64,000 bases of DNA from Elgaria multicarinata webbii (Eukaryota > Chordata > Lepidosauria > Squamata > Anguidae), in contig NC_086188.1 of assembly GCF_023053635.1 (NCBI RefSeq), positions 1,066,501 through 1,130,500 of the forward strand. The letters run 5' to 3'. The notes beneath the pieces are model-generated. The model was not told where the DNA came from, made no database searches, and was given only the letters and a program-made list of their open reading frames with translations. This document shows positions 1 to 11,450 of this stretch, piece by piece (position 1 is the stretch's first letter; the number at the start of each line of letters is the position of its first letter). A program made the translations under genes and the position numbers.

Positions 1-820
1 TCTTGTTTCGTTTTAAGGCTTTGCTCATGCCCCGGCCCAGACGCAGGGCAGCGCATGCCTTGAATGTCCCGGTGGTGATGGCGGGGCAGGGAGGCCTCTG
101 CCGCTGCCCTTGGCGGGCACCTCTGGCTTTCCGTTACCCCAGGAGGGCTGTTCCTTTTGGCCCGGCTGCTTGGACAGCTGAAGCAAGACTCCCTAAAAAG
201 CCCGTGGAGGGAGATTTCTGCCTACTCTGCCCTGAGAACATGCTGGGAAGGTCCTGGCTGGAATTGGCCTGGGGCTCCTCGCAGCCAGCGTTCAGCGGGC
301 GGCTGCGCGCCACACGAGTGGGGGCCTCCCTCCGTCGGCTGCTGCCCCTGCGTGTGGGCGCGCCATGGGCCAGCCGTCACTCGATCGCGCTGCCCTTCGT
401 GAACATGCCTCACCCTCCCTAAAAGCCCTAGAACTGCTGCTGTGAATCCCGTGGGTTTAAATTCTGCGTGACCTCAGCACCTTTCCAGAAAGGCAAGTAG
501 GACGTGGTGGCGCCCCAGGGACGCCACAGCTGGGAAAGAAGCCAGCGTGGCCTCTAACACAGACGGTGCTGCCGTTGATAAAGAGCTCGCCCTCCTTCTC
601 ACGGCCCTGGAGAATGTCCTGGAAATGCCGAGGCCTTGCCAGTGCCCATCCAGCACTGCCCCCTCCCCACCTCCTTTCTCGCGAAGCGGCAGCCGTTCCT
701 GCCCCCTCCCCGGATGACGGGCGCTCTGGAACGGGCCCCGCCATGCCTCCTCCCGGCTGCCTGCCCTGCAGCCTCTCGGGGCGTGTTTGTTTCCCCCTTA
801 ACTCTCGCATCGCCGTGCAG

Positions 821-1508
821 TTCAGCATCATCGTCAATCCCTTGTTCGAAACGTTCAACGGGATGGTGTCCACCACCAGCCTGGAGGAGCTGCAGCAGAC
901 GGCCCTGGCGTGGGTGGATCAGCACTGCTCCCTGCCCGTCCTCCGGCCGAGTGAGTCTGGGCGGGGCGGTCTGGGCAGACGTCCTGGGGGTGGCTTCAGC
1001 CTAAGGGGGGTCGAGGTCCAGGACAGGTCTGCACTGGGCGGGGGCGGGGGGGCAGCGCTCTTATGCTGCGGCGGCCATCCTGGGGTCAACCTTCCCTACG
1101 GCTTGAGAAAGATCCTGTGCCCAGCTGGCTGAGGGATCCTGGGGCCCTGTCATCCAGCACACCCGGAGGGCCCCGGAATGGAGGAAGGCTGGGGGAAAGC
1201 CAGTCCCGTTGCCCCCCAGGCGTTGGGCCGCAGCGCCCACCCTCCTCCGCCAGCACGGCCGCTGTCCCTCTGCGCTGGCCTGGCTGGACGCCCGCCGCAA
1301 GTGCCTGTGAGCCGAGGGGGCTCCGCGGGGCTCCCAGAGTAACCCGGGCTCTTTGCTCTTTGCCCCTCTCCTCGCCCGCCCCCCAGTGGTGCTGAGCACC
1401 CTCCGGCAGTTGAGCACGACCACCTCCGTCCTGACCGACCCGTCGCGCTTGCGAGAACAAGCCATCGAGGCCGTGAGCCAGCTCAACAAAGACGCCGGAG
1501 GACCCTAA
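821..1508 (+). CDS. MLXIP: MLXIP (MondoA), last two coding exons
   Basis: C-terminal end of the glucose-6-phosphate-responsive bHLH-zipper factor MondoA, which pairs with MLX and shuttles between the outer mitochondrial membrane, cytoplasm and nucleus. Exon 821-950 follows a CAG acceptor and ends in GTGAGT. It encodes FSIIVNPLFETFNGMVSTTS, then a run ending in DQHCSLPVLRP, part of the Mondo dimerisation and cytoplasmic-localisation domain. Exon 1387-1508 encodes MVLSTLRQLSTTTSVLTDP and stops at TAA (1506-1508). The split codon is A|TG. The core matches human MLXIP closely as I recall it, but the last ~12 residues differ (..VSQLNKDAGGP). The bHLH-zipper exons lie upstream of the window; no further MLXIP exon was found in 1-820. 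Confidence 0.93.
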
Positions 1509-3167
1509 CCAAAGACGAGCGGCGTGGCCGCCTCCTCCCGCCACGGCGCTCACGGGGACCCGGGCGCCCCCTTGTGGCGGGGGTGCCTCCCAGGGTGTGC
1601 GGGGCCTTGGAAGGCCACCAAGGGACCGTCCTTGGGCGCCCTCAGGTGGGGAGGCCGACTCAGGTAACTCCGCAGGGCCAGAGACCTGCCGCACTCCGTC
1701 AAGGCGACGCGGAGAGATCTATGCAGCGCTCTCGTTTCCCCGCCACCTGACCTCAGGCACCGAGACTCACGGAGAGCTATGGAGATGGCCGCAAGGGCCC
1801 CGGGCGCTCACCGGGAAACGCACCCCCCCTCGCTTTCACGAGATCGGTGACGCTTTTAATTTGATGCAATTGCGGAGTTTGGGGTCTCGTAGTCGAAGGC
1901 CAGGATCCAAAGAGCGGGGCGTCTGCGCGATAGTCAGCCCCCTCCTGGAATGGATTGCAGATGCCCCCAGCAATCCGTGAAGGGGCCTTGGGGAGGGGGG
2001 CACGGGGGCCACTTCCCCTCCGCCCCCGCGTCCCAAAAGCCAGCAAGTGCTTGCAAGCCTTCTGGTGCGCCAGAAGTAGCTCTTTGGATCCTCGCCGACG
2101 CCTAGAGTGGGACGTACCTCACTGAAGGAGAAAAGGGAACCTTTCCTCAACGGCACAAAAGCGCGCTAAACACGTAAGGGCTGCAATAAGTAAGCGCGGT
2201 GGATTCCCGTGGGATATACCCCTGAGTAGACATGCGCGGGGTTGTGCTGCAACCTCGTGGGCCGGCTCATTTGTTCGTTTTAAATCGGGATGTATTTTAT
2301 TAGCTTTAGTTTTGTAGCATTTCCGTAGCTCATGTTTGCGTTCCCCCCCCCCGGCCCCTCCCACCACTGATTTCTAGTGGCTAAATCAAGACATTTTGGC
2401 AGACGTGTAAAGAGTGGCTTTTGAATTAAACTGGGCTTCAGTTTCTGCTTAAGTAGAAGCCTCTAGGTTGGTGGTTCTTGCGTGTTGTAAACAGCCTCGC
2501 AGATAAACCTGCAACTCCGCAGCAGCCTGGCTGCCTGCCTGCCCCCTCAGGCCTACTGTATACTGGCATGCTGACGGCGTGAGAGAAAACGGTGGACTCT
2601 TCCGAAACAACATTTCCCTGCCTGGTCGCCCACCGTGGAGATTTGTTCGTCGTAGATGAGCAGCGGTGGTTTCCAAGCCCATGTTGCGCAGCTCCTGGTT
2701 GAAACGCTGCACAAACCGTTGCCGCGGTTGGTGCCGCAGGACAGATGTGGGCTGGTTTTGTAACGTTAGAAAAATTGTCCGGGCAATACGGCCGCTTTGA
2801 GCTCTCTGGGTGGCCCTTTCTGACTCCACCCCGTTCCACCATGGTGCTCCCTTCGTGCCTTAGTCAGGGGACTGCCTCAGACTCTTGTAAACGTTGACCA
2901 AGGTGCCGACCGAAGCCTTCGCCACGGCCAAGGCCAGCGGAGGGAATTGGCGCACAAGGAGAGCTTCCGGGCGTGGGATGCCAGGGCTTGCTCCTGATCC
3001 CTTCAGCTGTAGTTCAGGGACGGGCCAGGCTCAGCGCCCCGGTAGCTTCCTCCTGAGTCTCAGATACACGCTGCCGAATGGTCTTCTAAGTAGGGCTTTC
3101 GCTCAATTTAAAGAGACCGTTGTCAAACGGTTGTACTTGGGTTAGCTGATTTAATTGATTACATTAC

Positions 3168-3338
3168 GACAATGGAACCAGTTACTTGGGGAGGTGGTGG
3201 GCTCTCCCACACTCGAGGCCTTCAAGAGGCAGCTGGACAAGCATCTGTCGAGGATGCTTTAGGGTGGATTCCTGCATTGAGCAGGGGGTTGGACTCGATG
3301 GCCTTATAGGCTCCCTTCCAACTCTATGATTCTATGAT
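3168..3338 (+). repeat. CR1 LINE 3' end
   Basis: Matches the CR1 3' end as known from reptiles and birds: a GGAGGTGGTGGGCTCTCC segment, then GGTTGGACTCGATGGCC, ending in the typical duplicated ATTCTATGA octamer-like tail. It is 5'-truncated, as CR1 insertions usually are. Confidence 0.85.
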
Positions 3339-4965
3339 TTGCCTATGAGTGAATCTGTCGTTCTGGAGGAGGACAGCATTTCCACACACCCCAGGACATC
3401 TACATGTGTCATCCCAGGAATTGTCTTAGAAGAGGCAATTCGGAACGGTGTGGCTGAGAGAATGGAGCCACGGCTCTTCAGGTGATGCTTTCCGGCTGCT
3501 GTTTTGAGAAGTCCTGGCATTCAGATATATTTACCTGAATAATCAGTGCAATTTTTTTTTACCTGTCAAAAGGTGTGTGGTCCCCCCCCAGTTGGTTTAA
3601 TCTAACCCATTCATTGATCAAACAATGCAGCCATGTTATAAATATCTGTGAATTTTATAAAATTACAGTGCAAATGCAGCACAGATATCGTCCCCCTTCC
3701 TATTTTCGGCCCTATTTCGGCTTGATCTGGCTTACTTCTTTTTTAGAGTAGTAAAGTGTGTGTGTGCGTGAGAGAGAGAGAGAGAGAATGAGAGGGAAAA
3801 AGAGAGAGAATGAATGAATGCCAGTGTGTGGCTGTGATTCAAGCTTTTGCTGTGAATCAAACTTATTTCCTCACATTTAACTCCTCAAGCGGTGTTTGAT
3901 CTGGAGAGAGGTGGGCCTTGCCAGAGGGGTGAGTGGTCCGGGGCTCCCCCCTTTCACTCCTTGGGGCTCATCAGCAGCTGTTCATGGCTGTTTCTTAATT
4001 GGCTTCGCATTTGCAAGAGGCCAGGCCAGGGGGCTCAATGTTCCCTCCCTGGAACCTCCTTGGGTGTGACAGGCGCTGTGCGGACGTCTGTCGAACTCCG
4101 ACTTTCTCAGGTCCCTCTTCCCAGAGGCATCTGGCTGGCCATGCTCTTGGCCTGATCCAGCAGGGCTTTTCTTCCGTTCCGTTCTGAGCAAACCTGCGCA
4201 GGAGTAAACCTGTTGGACATATGAAGTGCTTGGCGATAAGCTACCCTGAAACACTGTGGGACATTTTTGCAACTTGAAAGACACAAGAAGGGGGAGGGGG
4301 AGGATTCCCTGAAAGTGAACATTTGCCTGCCCAACACACATCCAGTCGCATGGCGTCTCCCTTCGCTTTGGGGAAGGTCTCTCAGGATCCGCAGCCTTCT
4401 CAAGCCAGGGCCTCGCCCTTGCAGGGGTTTCCCTCTGCCTGCCTTTGCGCGCGAGCGTCATCTGAGCCTGAACCTCTTTGTTTCTCCCTGAAGTACCGTC
4501 AGCATTTTTATCAGCCGTGAACAGAGAAGGGTCTGACTAGCAAGCAGGCCAGGTCCTGCGCGGCTTTGGGAAGTTGCCCGTGACGCACGGAGGTTGGTTT
4601 CGACATGATTGTTCCACGATCGGTTGCTTTGGGGCTGATTTGAATCTGAACTACACCCATAAATACACGTTTTGCTTTAAGAAATGAAATGTTGAGTTAT
4701 GTATAGTTCTTCAATCACTGTTTGGGCAAAATGTGCTTCTTTTGCAACTGCAAATGATAAAACTTGCATAATTCATTAGTTTTACTTCACTGTTTTTTAA
4801 AGAATGTAACAAGCTTTCGAAGGTCGAGGCCTTGGAGACCTTGTCCTTCATTGCAGCCTTGTTATTTCTTTACTATCGTACGAAAAGGGTGCTCTGTGGC
4901 GTCCTCTTGGATGGCTCTCTTTCAACAATGCAATTGCATTTTTCTTTTTTTACAATTACAACCAA

Positions 4966-4971
4966 AATAAA
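4966..4971 (+). terminator. Poly(A) signal AATAAA, candidate for MLXIP
   Basis: First AATAAA on the plus strand after the MLXIP stop, followed within 40 bases by T-rich and TGTGTGTTTGTGTT sequence typical of a downstream GU-rich element. Confidence 0.55.
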
Positions 4972-6925
4972 GACTATTTTTTTGGAAGAAGCCCCAGCCT
5001 GAAATGTGTGTGTTTGTGTTCAGTAAGGGCCCCTTGCTGCTTTTGAACCCAAGACTCTCTGGGGCGGCACACCCTGCTGAGACTTGTGCCCTGCTCTAGC
5101 CTAGGCATTCAGGAACTGGCAAGTGTAGAAAGACACTTGCCCCAAGCCAGGCCGGCCCTACCATTAAGCAGAGCGAGGCGGCTGCCTTAGGTGGCACGGA
5201 AGGACCGAGCTGTTTGTGTCCTGCAGCTGGCCAGGTCAGCCTCTGCGTATTGAAAGGGTGGGTACCATTTTGCCCTTGCCATGGGCAGCAGCAAAGGGTC
5301 TTGGGCCACTCCTGGTCTCATGCGGTTAAGATACTAAAATACAACATGGAATCATGACAGTTGTCCCTTGCTCTGCTGAACCCGAACCAGCTCAAAGAGG
5401 ACATCTTGCAAACTTTCCAGAAAATGCTTGGGGCTTGGATTGCGGCACTGACCTCAACACTCCTCTGACCACACCTCCTGGGGTAAAAATGGGTGTGTCT
5501 GAACTTTGTGACTTGAGCTACCTTCTCTCTTCTCGGAGACTAAGAATCTCAAGCACTGTGTAAACAATTTGGGCCCCACGGGGAAGTATTGCAACCATTG
5601 GCCCAACGGGGCTTCCGCACTTCTAAAAATGATACGAAATGAGCAGAAACGCTCGTTTCCGGAATGGAGGGCGTCAGCGGAGCTCGCAGAAGGGGGCGCT
5701 CTGGTGGCCTGTCCTGATCCGGAAACGAGTGCTTCTGCAGGGTATTTTCAGAAGCAGAAAAGCCCCGCGGTGCCGGCAGTTGCTCCCGCGAGCACAACAA
5801 AACCAGTGGAAAGGGAGCAGCACCCTCAGATGCTGCCCAATACGTTCAGCAGTGAAGGAACGAGTTGCCAAGAGAAGGGGGAGTTGCCAGGATTTCAAGA
5901 AGGGGGTGGGCAGGTGACGGGTGCTGAAGCGCACAACCTCTGGGATGGAACCTCTACTTGCAGTAAATCTGAGGTGGCAGCTTGGAAGGACCTCTGAAAG
6001 GCCACTCGAGGGATTTCCATCGTGCCCTTCGCAATTGCCTTAGGGTGGCTTCTGAAATATGCAAGTATAAGGTAAAACCCACAACTGAACAACTGTATTG
6101 ATAAAGCATTTAAAAAGACACACGCAACAACTCCCGCATCTCATATAATTCTGTTCCAGGCCTCCGAAATCAGGATGGACTTTGCGAAGTGCCTAAAAGA
6201 TCGTAAAGAATATCTAGGGGAAGTTCCGTAATTTGGGTGCCACCGCACAAAAGACTCTTGTTTGTGTTACTTAGTTTATTCTATATTTTCACAACTGTGT
6301 CTGGGAGCCAGGGTGATGCTTGGTCTTTCTGCCAGCGACATTTCTCGGGCTGCCTCTGATAACCCTTATTTTTTGTAAGTGCCGGTGGTGGTGATGTGCG
6401 AACTGTAAAAGTTGATCCACTGGAGTTTTTCCAGCTCAATAAATCTACCGGGTCTTTGGAGGCTCAGTCGCTAAGGTTGATCATGTTCAGGTAAAGGAAA
6501 ATCTATATGGTATAGCCCTTCACAAAACCCATGTGAAGAACGGCAGGATGGAACGCTCCCCAACGTCAAAGGGACGCAGCCTGGCTTTTGCCCTGGCGTT
6601 GCTATATACACGCACACATCTGTACATACATTACCATCACTGAAACGGTACAGTTCCAAGAGGTCTGCGTGACGAGCTTCCTCCACCCCCTGAAAGTATA
6701 AATGGGTTTCCACAACTACTAAAAAAAATGCTGCCCTTTTTTCCTTCCCTTTCAAACTTTTCTGAACTACTGTTTGTACTCAGATCTAAGAAATCATTTC
6801 CAATCTTGAAGGTGGCAGCAACCACATTTTCCCTTGTCAAGGCAAGGACTAATCTTGCTGAAACAATTCTTAGTAACGTAATCAGAATAATGAACTCAAC
6901 TCCCCAAAGCTTGTAGTAGCAATGA

Positions 6926-6932
6926 TGTGTGT

Positions 6933-6979
<47 letters not shown>
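6926..6979. repeat. (CA)n microsatellite
   Basis: GTGTGT followed by about 25 uninterrupted CA units. Confidence 0.95.
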
Positions 6980-6982
<3 letters not shown>

Positions 6983-7555
6983 CTCAGGTCAATACCACAG
7001 TACCCAATGCAAGTAGGTTGCTCATAGCAGAACTGCTAACCAGATAAAGACAGAATGAAAAAACCCACATTTCCTGTTCATAGAGATAATATTGTAAAGG
7101 CTTATTACAAGAAATAAATCACGATTACAAAGAACGTGTAACTTTCAGAGGAGCTTCCATGAGTGGGTTGCAACAGAGACAACCAAGAGTTTGAAAGCTC
7201 ACAGATCGACACCTAATAATAAGTCAAGATTTATGGCATGGAAACTTACTTAAGATTTGTGAAATGACGAGGGCTGTGTCCTTCCTTCAGTGAATCAGAA
7301 CAGCTCTTGACCGATATGGGAGAGTCACTTAAAAGGCTATGTAAATTTTAGGAAAAAAATAATACGAGATGTTTGCATTTAACACTGAAAGTAAGTTTTT
7401 AAGCGTTTTTGTTGGAGATGTGGTTAGCGACGATGTCTCTGGCATGTGTGGTGGTGGGGCGCTCTCCTGCCTTACAACATAGCGGCTTCTCCCTCCCTGC
7501 CCAACAGATAACTGGGGAATGGACAAATCTCTCTTGCGGGAGGTCCAGTGGGGTT

Positions 7556-7785
7556 ATTTATTTATTTATTGCATTTATACCCTGCCTTTTTCCCTCCCAA
7601 GGAACCCAAGGCAGCATACATAGGCCTCCTTTCCATTTTATCCTCACAACAACCCTGTGAGGTAGGCTGGGCTGAGAGTCTGTGACTGGCCCAAAGTCAC
7701 CCAGTGGATTTCCATGGCCGAGTGGGGACTAGAACCCGGATCTCCCGACTCCCAGTCCAACACTTTAGCCACTAGTAGAGCCAGG
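7556..7785 (-). repeat. tRNA-derived SINE, minus orientation
   Basis: Read on the minus strand it starts with a tRNA-like head containing GTGTTGGACTGGGAGTCGGG and a B-box-like GGTTCTAGTCC. It runs through GTGACTTTGGGCCAGTC and CTCACAGGGTTGTTGTGAGG, and ends in an AATAAATAAATA tail. A second copy lies at 18330-18590 and a plus-strand head at 21800-21965. Confidence 0.8.
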
Positions 7786-9059
7786 GCTCCCAGAGATGAA
7801 GCCAGGCAGTTTTGTAGTCACCCAGAGACTGACATCATGGGCCACCTGCCTCACACTTCCTTCTGGGCCCAACTGCAACCCTTACAGTAGCGGGGCGGAA
7901 GGATTTTGCACCAACAATATGTTGCTCCTTGTTGCAATGCAAAGTATTCTGAGGGTGGCTTGGTTTTGAATGGGCCATCAAGACCCATGAGATTTACAAC
8001 AGACTTGACCCTCCTGGTGCTAGAATGGTTCTGTTGCTGTGGTTCCATGCCGCTGCCTTCATTTTTGGACTCTCCTTGGGGTTTGGCTGTGGGGTCTGTT
8101 ATGAGGAGTGCCTGCACTTCTGTGGAGATCTGAAGAGGCCAGGGCTGCAGGTCGCCCACTCCAGCTTCAAAGAGAAAGTCGGCTGGAAAAGGGGAATTGC
8201 TGCGAATATGGGACTTTTCGTTTTGAAGGCTACAATGCCTCCAACCACTAGTTAAACTACCAAATTTGGCTTCTATTGACACTTCTACCCAGCCCTACAC
8301 CTACTCTTCAGGTCTGCTAATTTAAGAGCTGCTACGTTTCTATTCACTTCTGCCCCCCACCTCACAAGGCGCCTGCATGCCTTGCTTAAGGCTGGAGACA
8401 GATCCAGTTGACGGCTGGTTTTGTTTTATTTATTTTAAAAATGGCCACATGTTATTTGTCCGAGGGACCCTGGCGGCGGACTGAGACCCGCAGAGCATCT
8501 AGCAGGGCCTAATTCAGCTATGGCTGTATTTGGGAGTGGGGCCCGCTGAACTCAATGGGCTGTGAAGAAACTCATGTTCACCTGAGGTAAAGATGACACG
8601 AGCCTATGTGTGATATTCTGGAACAGTGATTGGTTGATTTGATTTGACGTCTACCAGGAAAGAAATGACTCTCATTAAAGGTTGCTAGTAGAGAAACACC
8701 AGTGATTTACTTGGGCCAGAGAAGTGGCCATCTTGTACGTCTTTGAGGGTCCTGACCTTTTATACTGGCGCGCGGGATCAAAACATGGACAGATGTGATT
8801 GGCTAACTTGTGGACATTCTCTTCAAATCTATTGGCCCATTGCTAGAGTGGTGTTTGTGGGTGGGTGGGTGGGATCTCAAGGCTGGTTTGGGGCCGAAGC
8901 CAAAGGCCTGAGGCCACCAACGTCGCTTGCTGGACCAAATTGAAGACTGCAGGTGGCGTCCTGAACCAGCCTTGAAGGTGCCCAAGTGCAGAGAAGTACC
9001 AGAAGGAAGACTGCGGCTTAAACCCTGCATGTGGTAACTGGAGTGGATCCAGTTTAGCA

Positions 9060-9780
9060 GGGTGGTGGTGGTGGGTTGAAGAAGCAGCCGCAGACCCCGC
9101 CCCCCGGGGGGCACAAAGGCACTTGGGCACCTTCGCCTTCACCTGCCCGCGGAACACCTGGGCAGTTCCGCCCTGCGCTGGTGAACACGGGGAACTGCAG
9201 GGAGCACGGCGCAGCAGGTGGGCAGGTGGCGGGGGGAAGGGGGCGGTGGCAGGCAGCCCCCACGTGGCCGCAGCTGCTAGTCCTCATCAAGGTGGGGGGG
9301 GGGGCTGGTGGTGTGATCACACACACACACTCACACACACACACACGTGTGGTGGCTTCTATCGGTGGGGCCCTCTAGGGAAGGAGCGGGCCTGCGCCAG
9401 GGAGTTACCTCGGCGTAAGCGCGGGACTGCCCCGTGTCCCCCCCCCACGTGCCAATTGGGGGGTGTCTCCGGCTAAAGGCCAGGCTCGGTGGCTTCCGCG
9501 TGCAGCTGCCACGTGGCCCCCTTGCTGGTTCCGGGGCTCCCTCCCCGCCCTGCCCCTGGTGTGGGTTGAGATCCAGGGGAGCCCCAGGTCGGCGGCGGAG
9601 CCCCTGAGAGACCAGGCCTCCGTGGCCTGGCAGCTCTCGTGGCGGGGCTGCCTCCCCCCTGCCCGGGCGCCTCCCCGGGGGCCTCACGCCTAGGCATGGA
9701 CGCCAGTCAGCCAGCCGACGACGACGACACCTGCCGCACTCTGCACAGCAGCCAGCGCGGCGAGGAGCTCTGCAGAACCG
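9060..9780. promoter_or_regulatory. CpG-rich block, possible promoter
   Basis: A GC- and CpG-rich stretch between AT-richer flanks. It ends in a short ATG-initiated frame with a strong splice donor at 9780/9781, which is why a promoter is suspected. The interruption by (CA)n at 9317-9348 and poly-G runs weakens the case. Confidence 0.4.
9696..9780 (+). CDS. Possible orphan first coding exon, unrecognised
   Basis: ATG at 9696 opens 28 codons (start MDASQPADDDDTCRTLHSS) and stops at a near-consensus donor G|GTAAGT at 9780/9781, leaving phase 1. It sits at the 3' edge of a CpG-rich block. The peptide is acidic and matches nothing I recognise. No partner exon is convincing: a phase-compatible acceptor at 17146/17147 would add a short acidic tail ending at TAG (17197-17199), but that pairing is speculative. 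It could equally be a chance frame or a non-coding transcript. Confidence 0.22.
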
Positions 9781-9972
9781 GTAAGTTCGCGCACTCTTTT
9801 AGTTGACCCTAAGAAAATGTTGCCAGAGTAGGGCATGAATTCTTAATGGGCCCTAAACTCGTGTCCCTTGACTCTGTGTCCCTCTTCAGCAGCGGGGACA
9901 ACAGTAGTATCAGTAAGGAGTTGGAGACATCTCAACCCACCAACGTGTAAAGGTGGAGCACGCGGCGCCAGG

Positions 9973-10036
<64 letters not shown>

Positions 10037-10574
10037 AGGGGTGTGGCAGCCAGCCAGCCATTGTTCCTAGCCCCTGGGGGATGATGGATGCTGTATTCCA
10101 ACTCCTCTCTCTGCCACCCCTACCCTTTCGCTCACTCCCCACAGCAGCCATCACGTGACTGGCCACATCCTCTGTGGCAGCCATTTTGTGGCAGTGCCCA
10201 CGGGTCCAGAAAGGTTGGGCATAACCCTCCTGATACTGGGATTCCCAAGCACCGGCATTTCAAGACAGGAGGCTTTTTGGTTGGGCCACCGTGGACACCC
10301 TTGCCTTCCTCCCTTAGCAGTTCAGGCCAGGCTCCGGGCTGTAGCGAGGGCCATGAAATGCCACCCATGGGTGCGTTGCATGGCCTGCATTTTACAGCAG
10401 CCGTCTTCACCAGCCTGCCTGATCGAAAGACCCCATGTAGCAGACATTACATATGTGCTATGTGTGCTATCGAGCGTCCCTGGAAAAAGAGCCGTATGTG
10501 AAGGTCCAGTGGGGGGGGGGGGAGAGGGTGGCCAGGGGGGACCGACTTTACAAGGACACAACAAACGTAAACAT
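9781..10574. other. Intergenic DNA
   Basis: Apart from the compound microsatellite and a poly-G run near 10511, I see no gene or recognised repeat. Confidence 0.5.
9972..10033. repeat. (GT)n(GA)n compound microsatellite
   Basis: About 10 GT units run directly into about 20 GA units. Confidence 0.95.
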
Positions 10575-11310
10575 AAAATGTAATCTTAAATAACCTTTTA
10601 TTTTTATTCATTAAGAGACTCTCACTGGCATATAACTTAAAGACCAATAAAATAAATAAATACACATTCAGTTGGTATTCCAAATACTTCAGATATGAAA
10701 AGATAACTGATTTCTCACTGATATTAGCAAAACATACAGATTTATAATAATCCTTTTATAAAGTATCCTTTTATATTATATAAAAATAGTTTGACGTTCT
10801 AACAAAATAAATAGATTTTTAAATAGAATAAATATCTGCTTTTTAAAAATACATATTAAAATAAACGTACTCTTGCAAGCCTATACCTTGCCTAGGAATA
10901 AACCCCAGAGAACTCAGCAGGACTTATTTCTGGGTCAAGGTGGGTTGCACTGTTTCAACCGGAGATCTCTCTACTCGGCGGTCTTCTAGACACCTGCTTA
11001 AATGTGAGTCAATGGGGGCTTGTTCCCAGGTTAATGTTGCATAGGAGTTCAGCCAGTGAAGGCTGGTGGCTCCGTGGTCAGTGGGGCAGTGAACGGCTCT
11101 GGATTTCAGTCAGGACTCTGAAGGGAGCGGAGGACCCTGGAGAGCCCCTTTAGAGGTCTGACTGAGTTGACTGAAATCCAGAGCGGATCTGCAGCCCCCC
11201 TGACCTCGGAGCTGCAGCGTAGCCTCGCTTGCCTATAGGGACAGGCCTGGCTGATCTCAGGATGGCGCACCTGCCTGCCTGCCTGCCTGCCTGTCAACAC
11301 ATGATCTCCT
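10575..11310 (-). promoter_or_regulatory. AU-rich 3' UTR of the IL31-like gene
   Basis: On the minus strand the 740 bases after the cytokine stop end in an AU-rich block (about 10570-10870). It has at least six ATTTA pentamers and a TTATTTATT nonamer (complement at 10651-10659), followed by two AATAAA signals (10597-10608). AU-rich elements of this kind destabilise cytokine mRNAs, so this supports the cytokine call. The proximal 3' UTR lies in the left arm of the inverted repeat. Confidence 0.55.
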
Positions 11311-11450
11311 TTAAATGCCTGAAACACTCAGATGGGCCAGGCATTCGTTATAGTATTGAACGGCGTAGTAAAAACTCATATGCTGGAACTCCATGCTGTT
11401 TTCTGCAGTCACATTCCTCGGCTGGTGAGCGATGGGTGCGCGGGTCCAGC
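11025..11450 (+). repeat. Inverted duplication, left arm
   Basis: The reverse complement of this segment recurs at 12920-13352 with about 13 differences, near 97% identity. It covers the last ~46 codons of the IL31-like gene, its stop and the first ~285 bases of its 3' UTR, including a (CTGC)n tract that is one unit longer in the other arm. Confidence 0.9.

Larger units (their letters stand above)
1509..4990 (+). other. MLXIP: MLXIP 3' UTR (inferred)
   Basis: About 3.5 kb without a convincing reading frame between the MLXIP stop and the first plus-strand AATAAA (4966-4971) set in a T-rich context. It contains a CR1 LINE end (3168-3338) and a GA-rich simple repeat (3770-3815). A 3' UTR of this length is an inference; an earlier, weaker poly(A) site cannot be excluded. 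Confidence 0.55.
4991..9060. other. Intergenic DNA with repeats
   Basis: No supported gene. It holds a (CA)n microsatellite (6926-6979), a tRNA-headed SINE (7556-7785) and otherwise unique sequence. The longest open frame, 142 codons at 5569-5997, resembles no family and lacks splice support. Confidence 0.6.

Noticed and set aside
5569-5997. 142-codon plus-strand frame
   Set aside because: No similarity to any family I know, no promoter or splice context, and overlapping frames of similar length on both strands.
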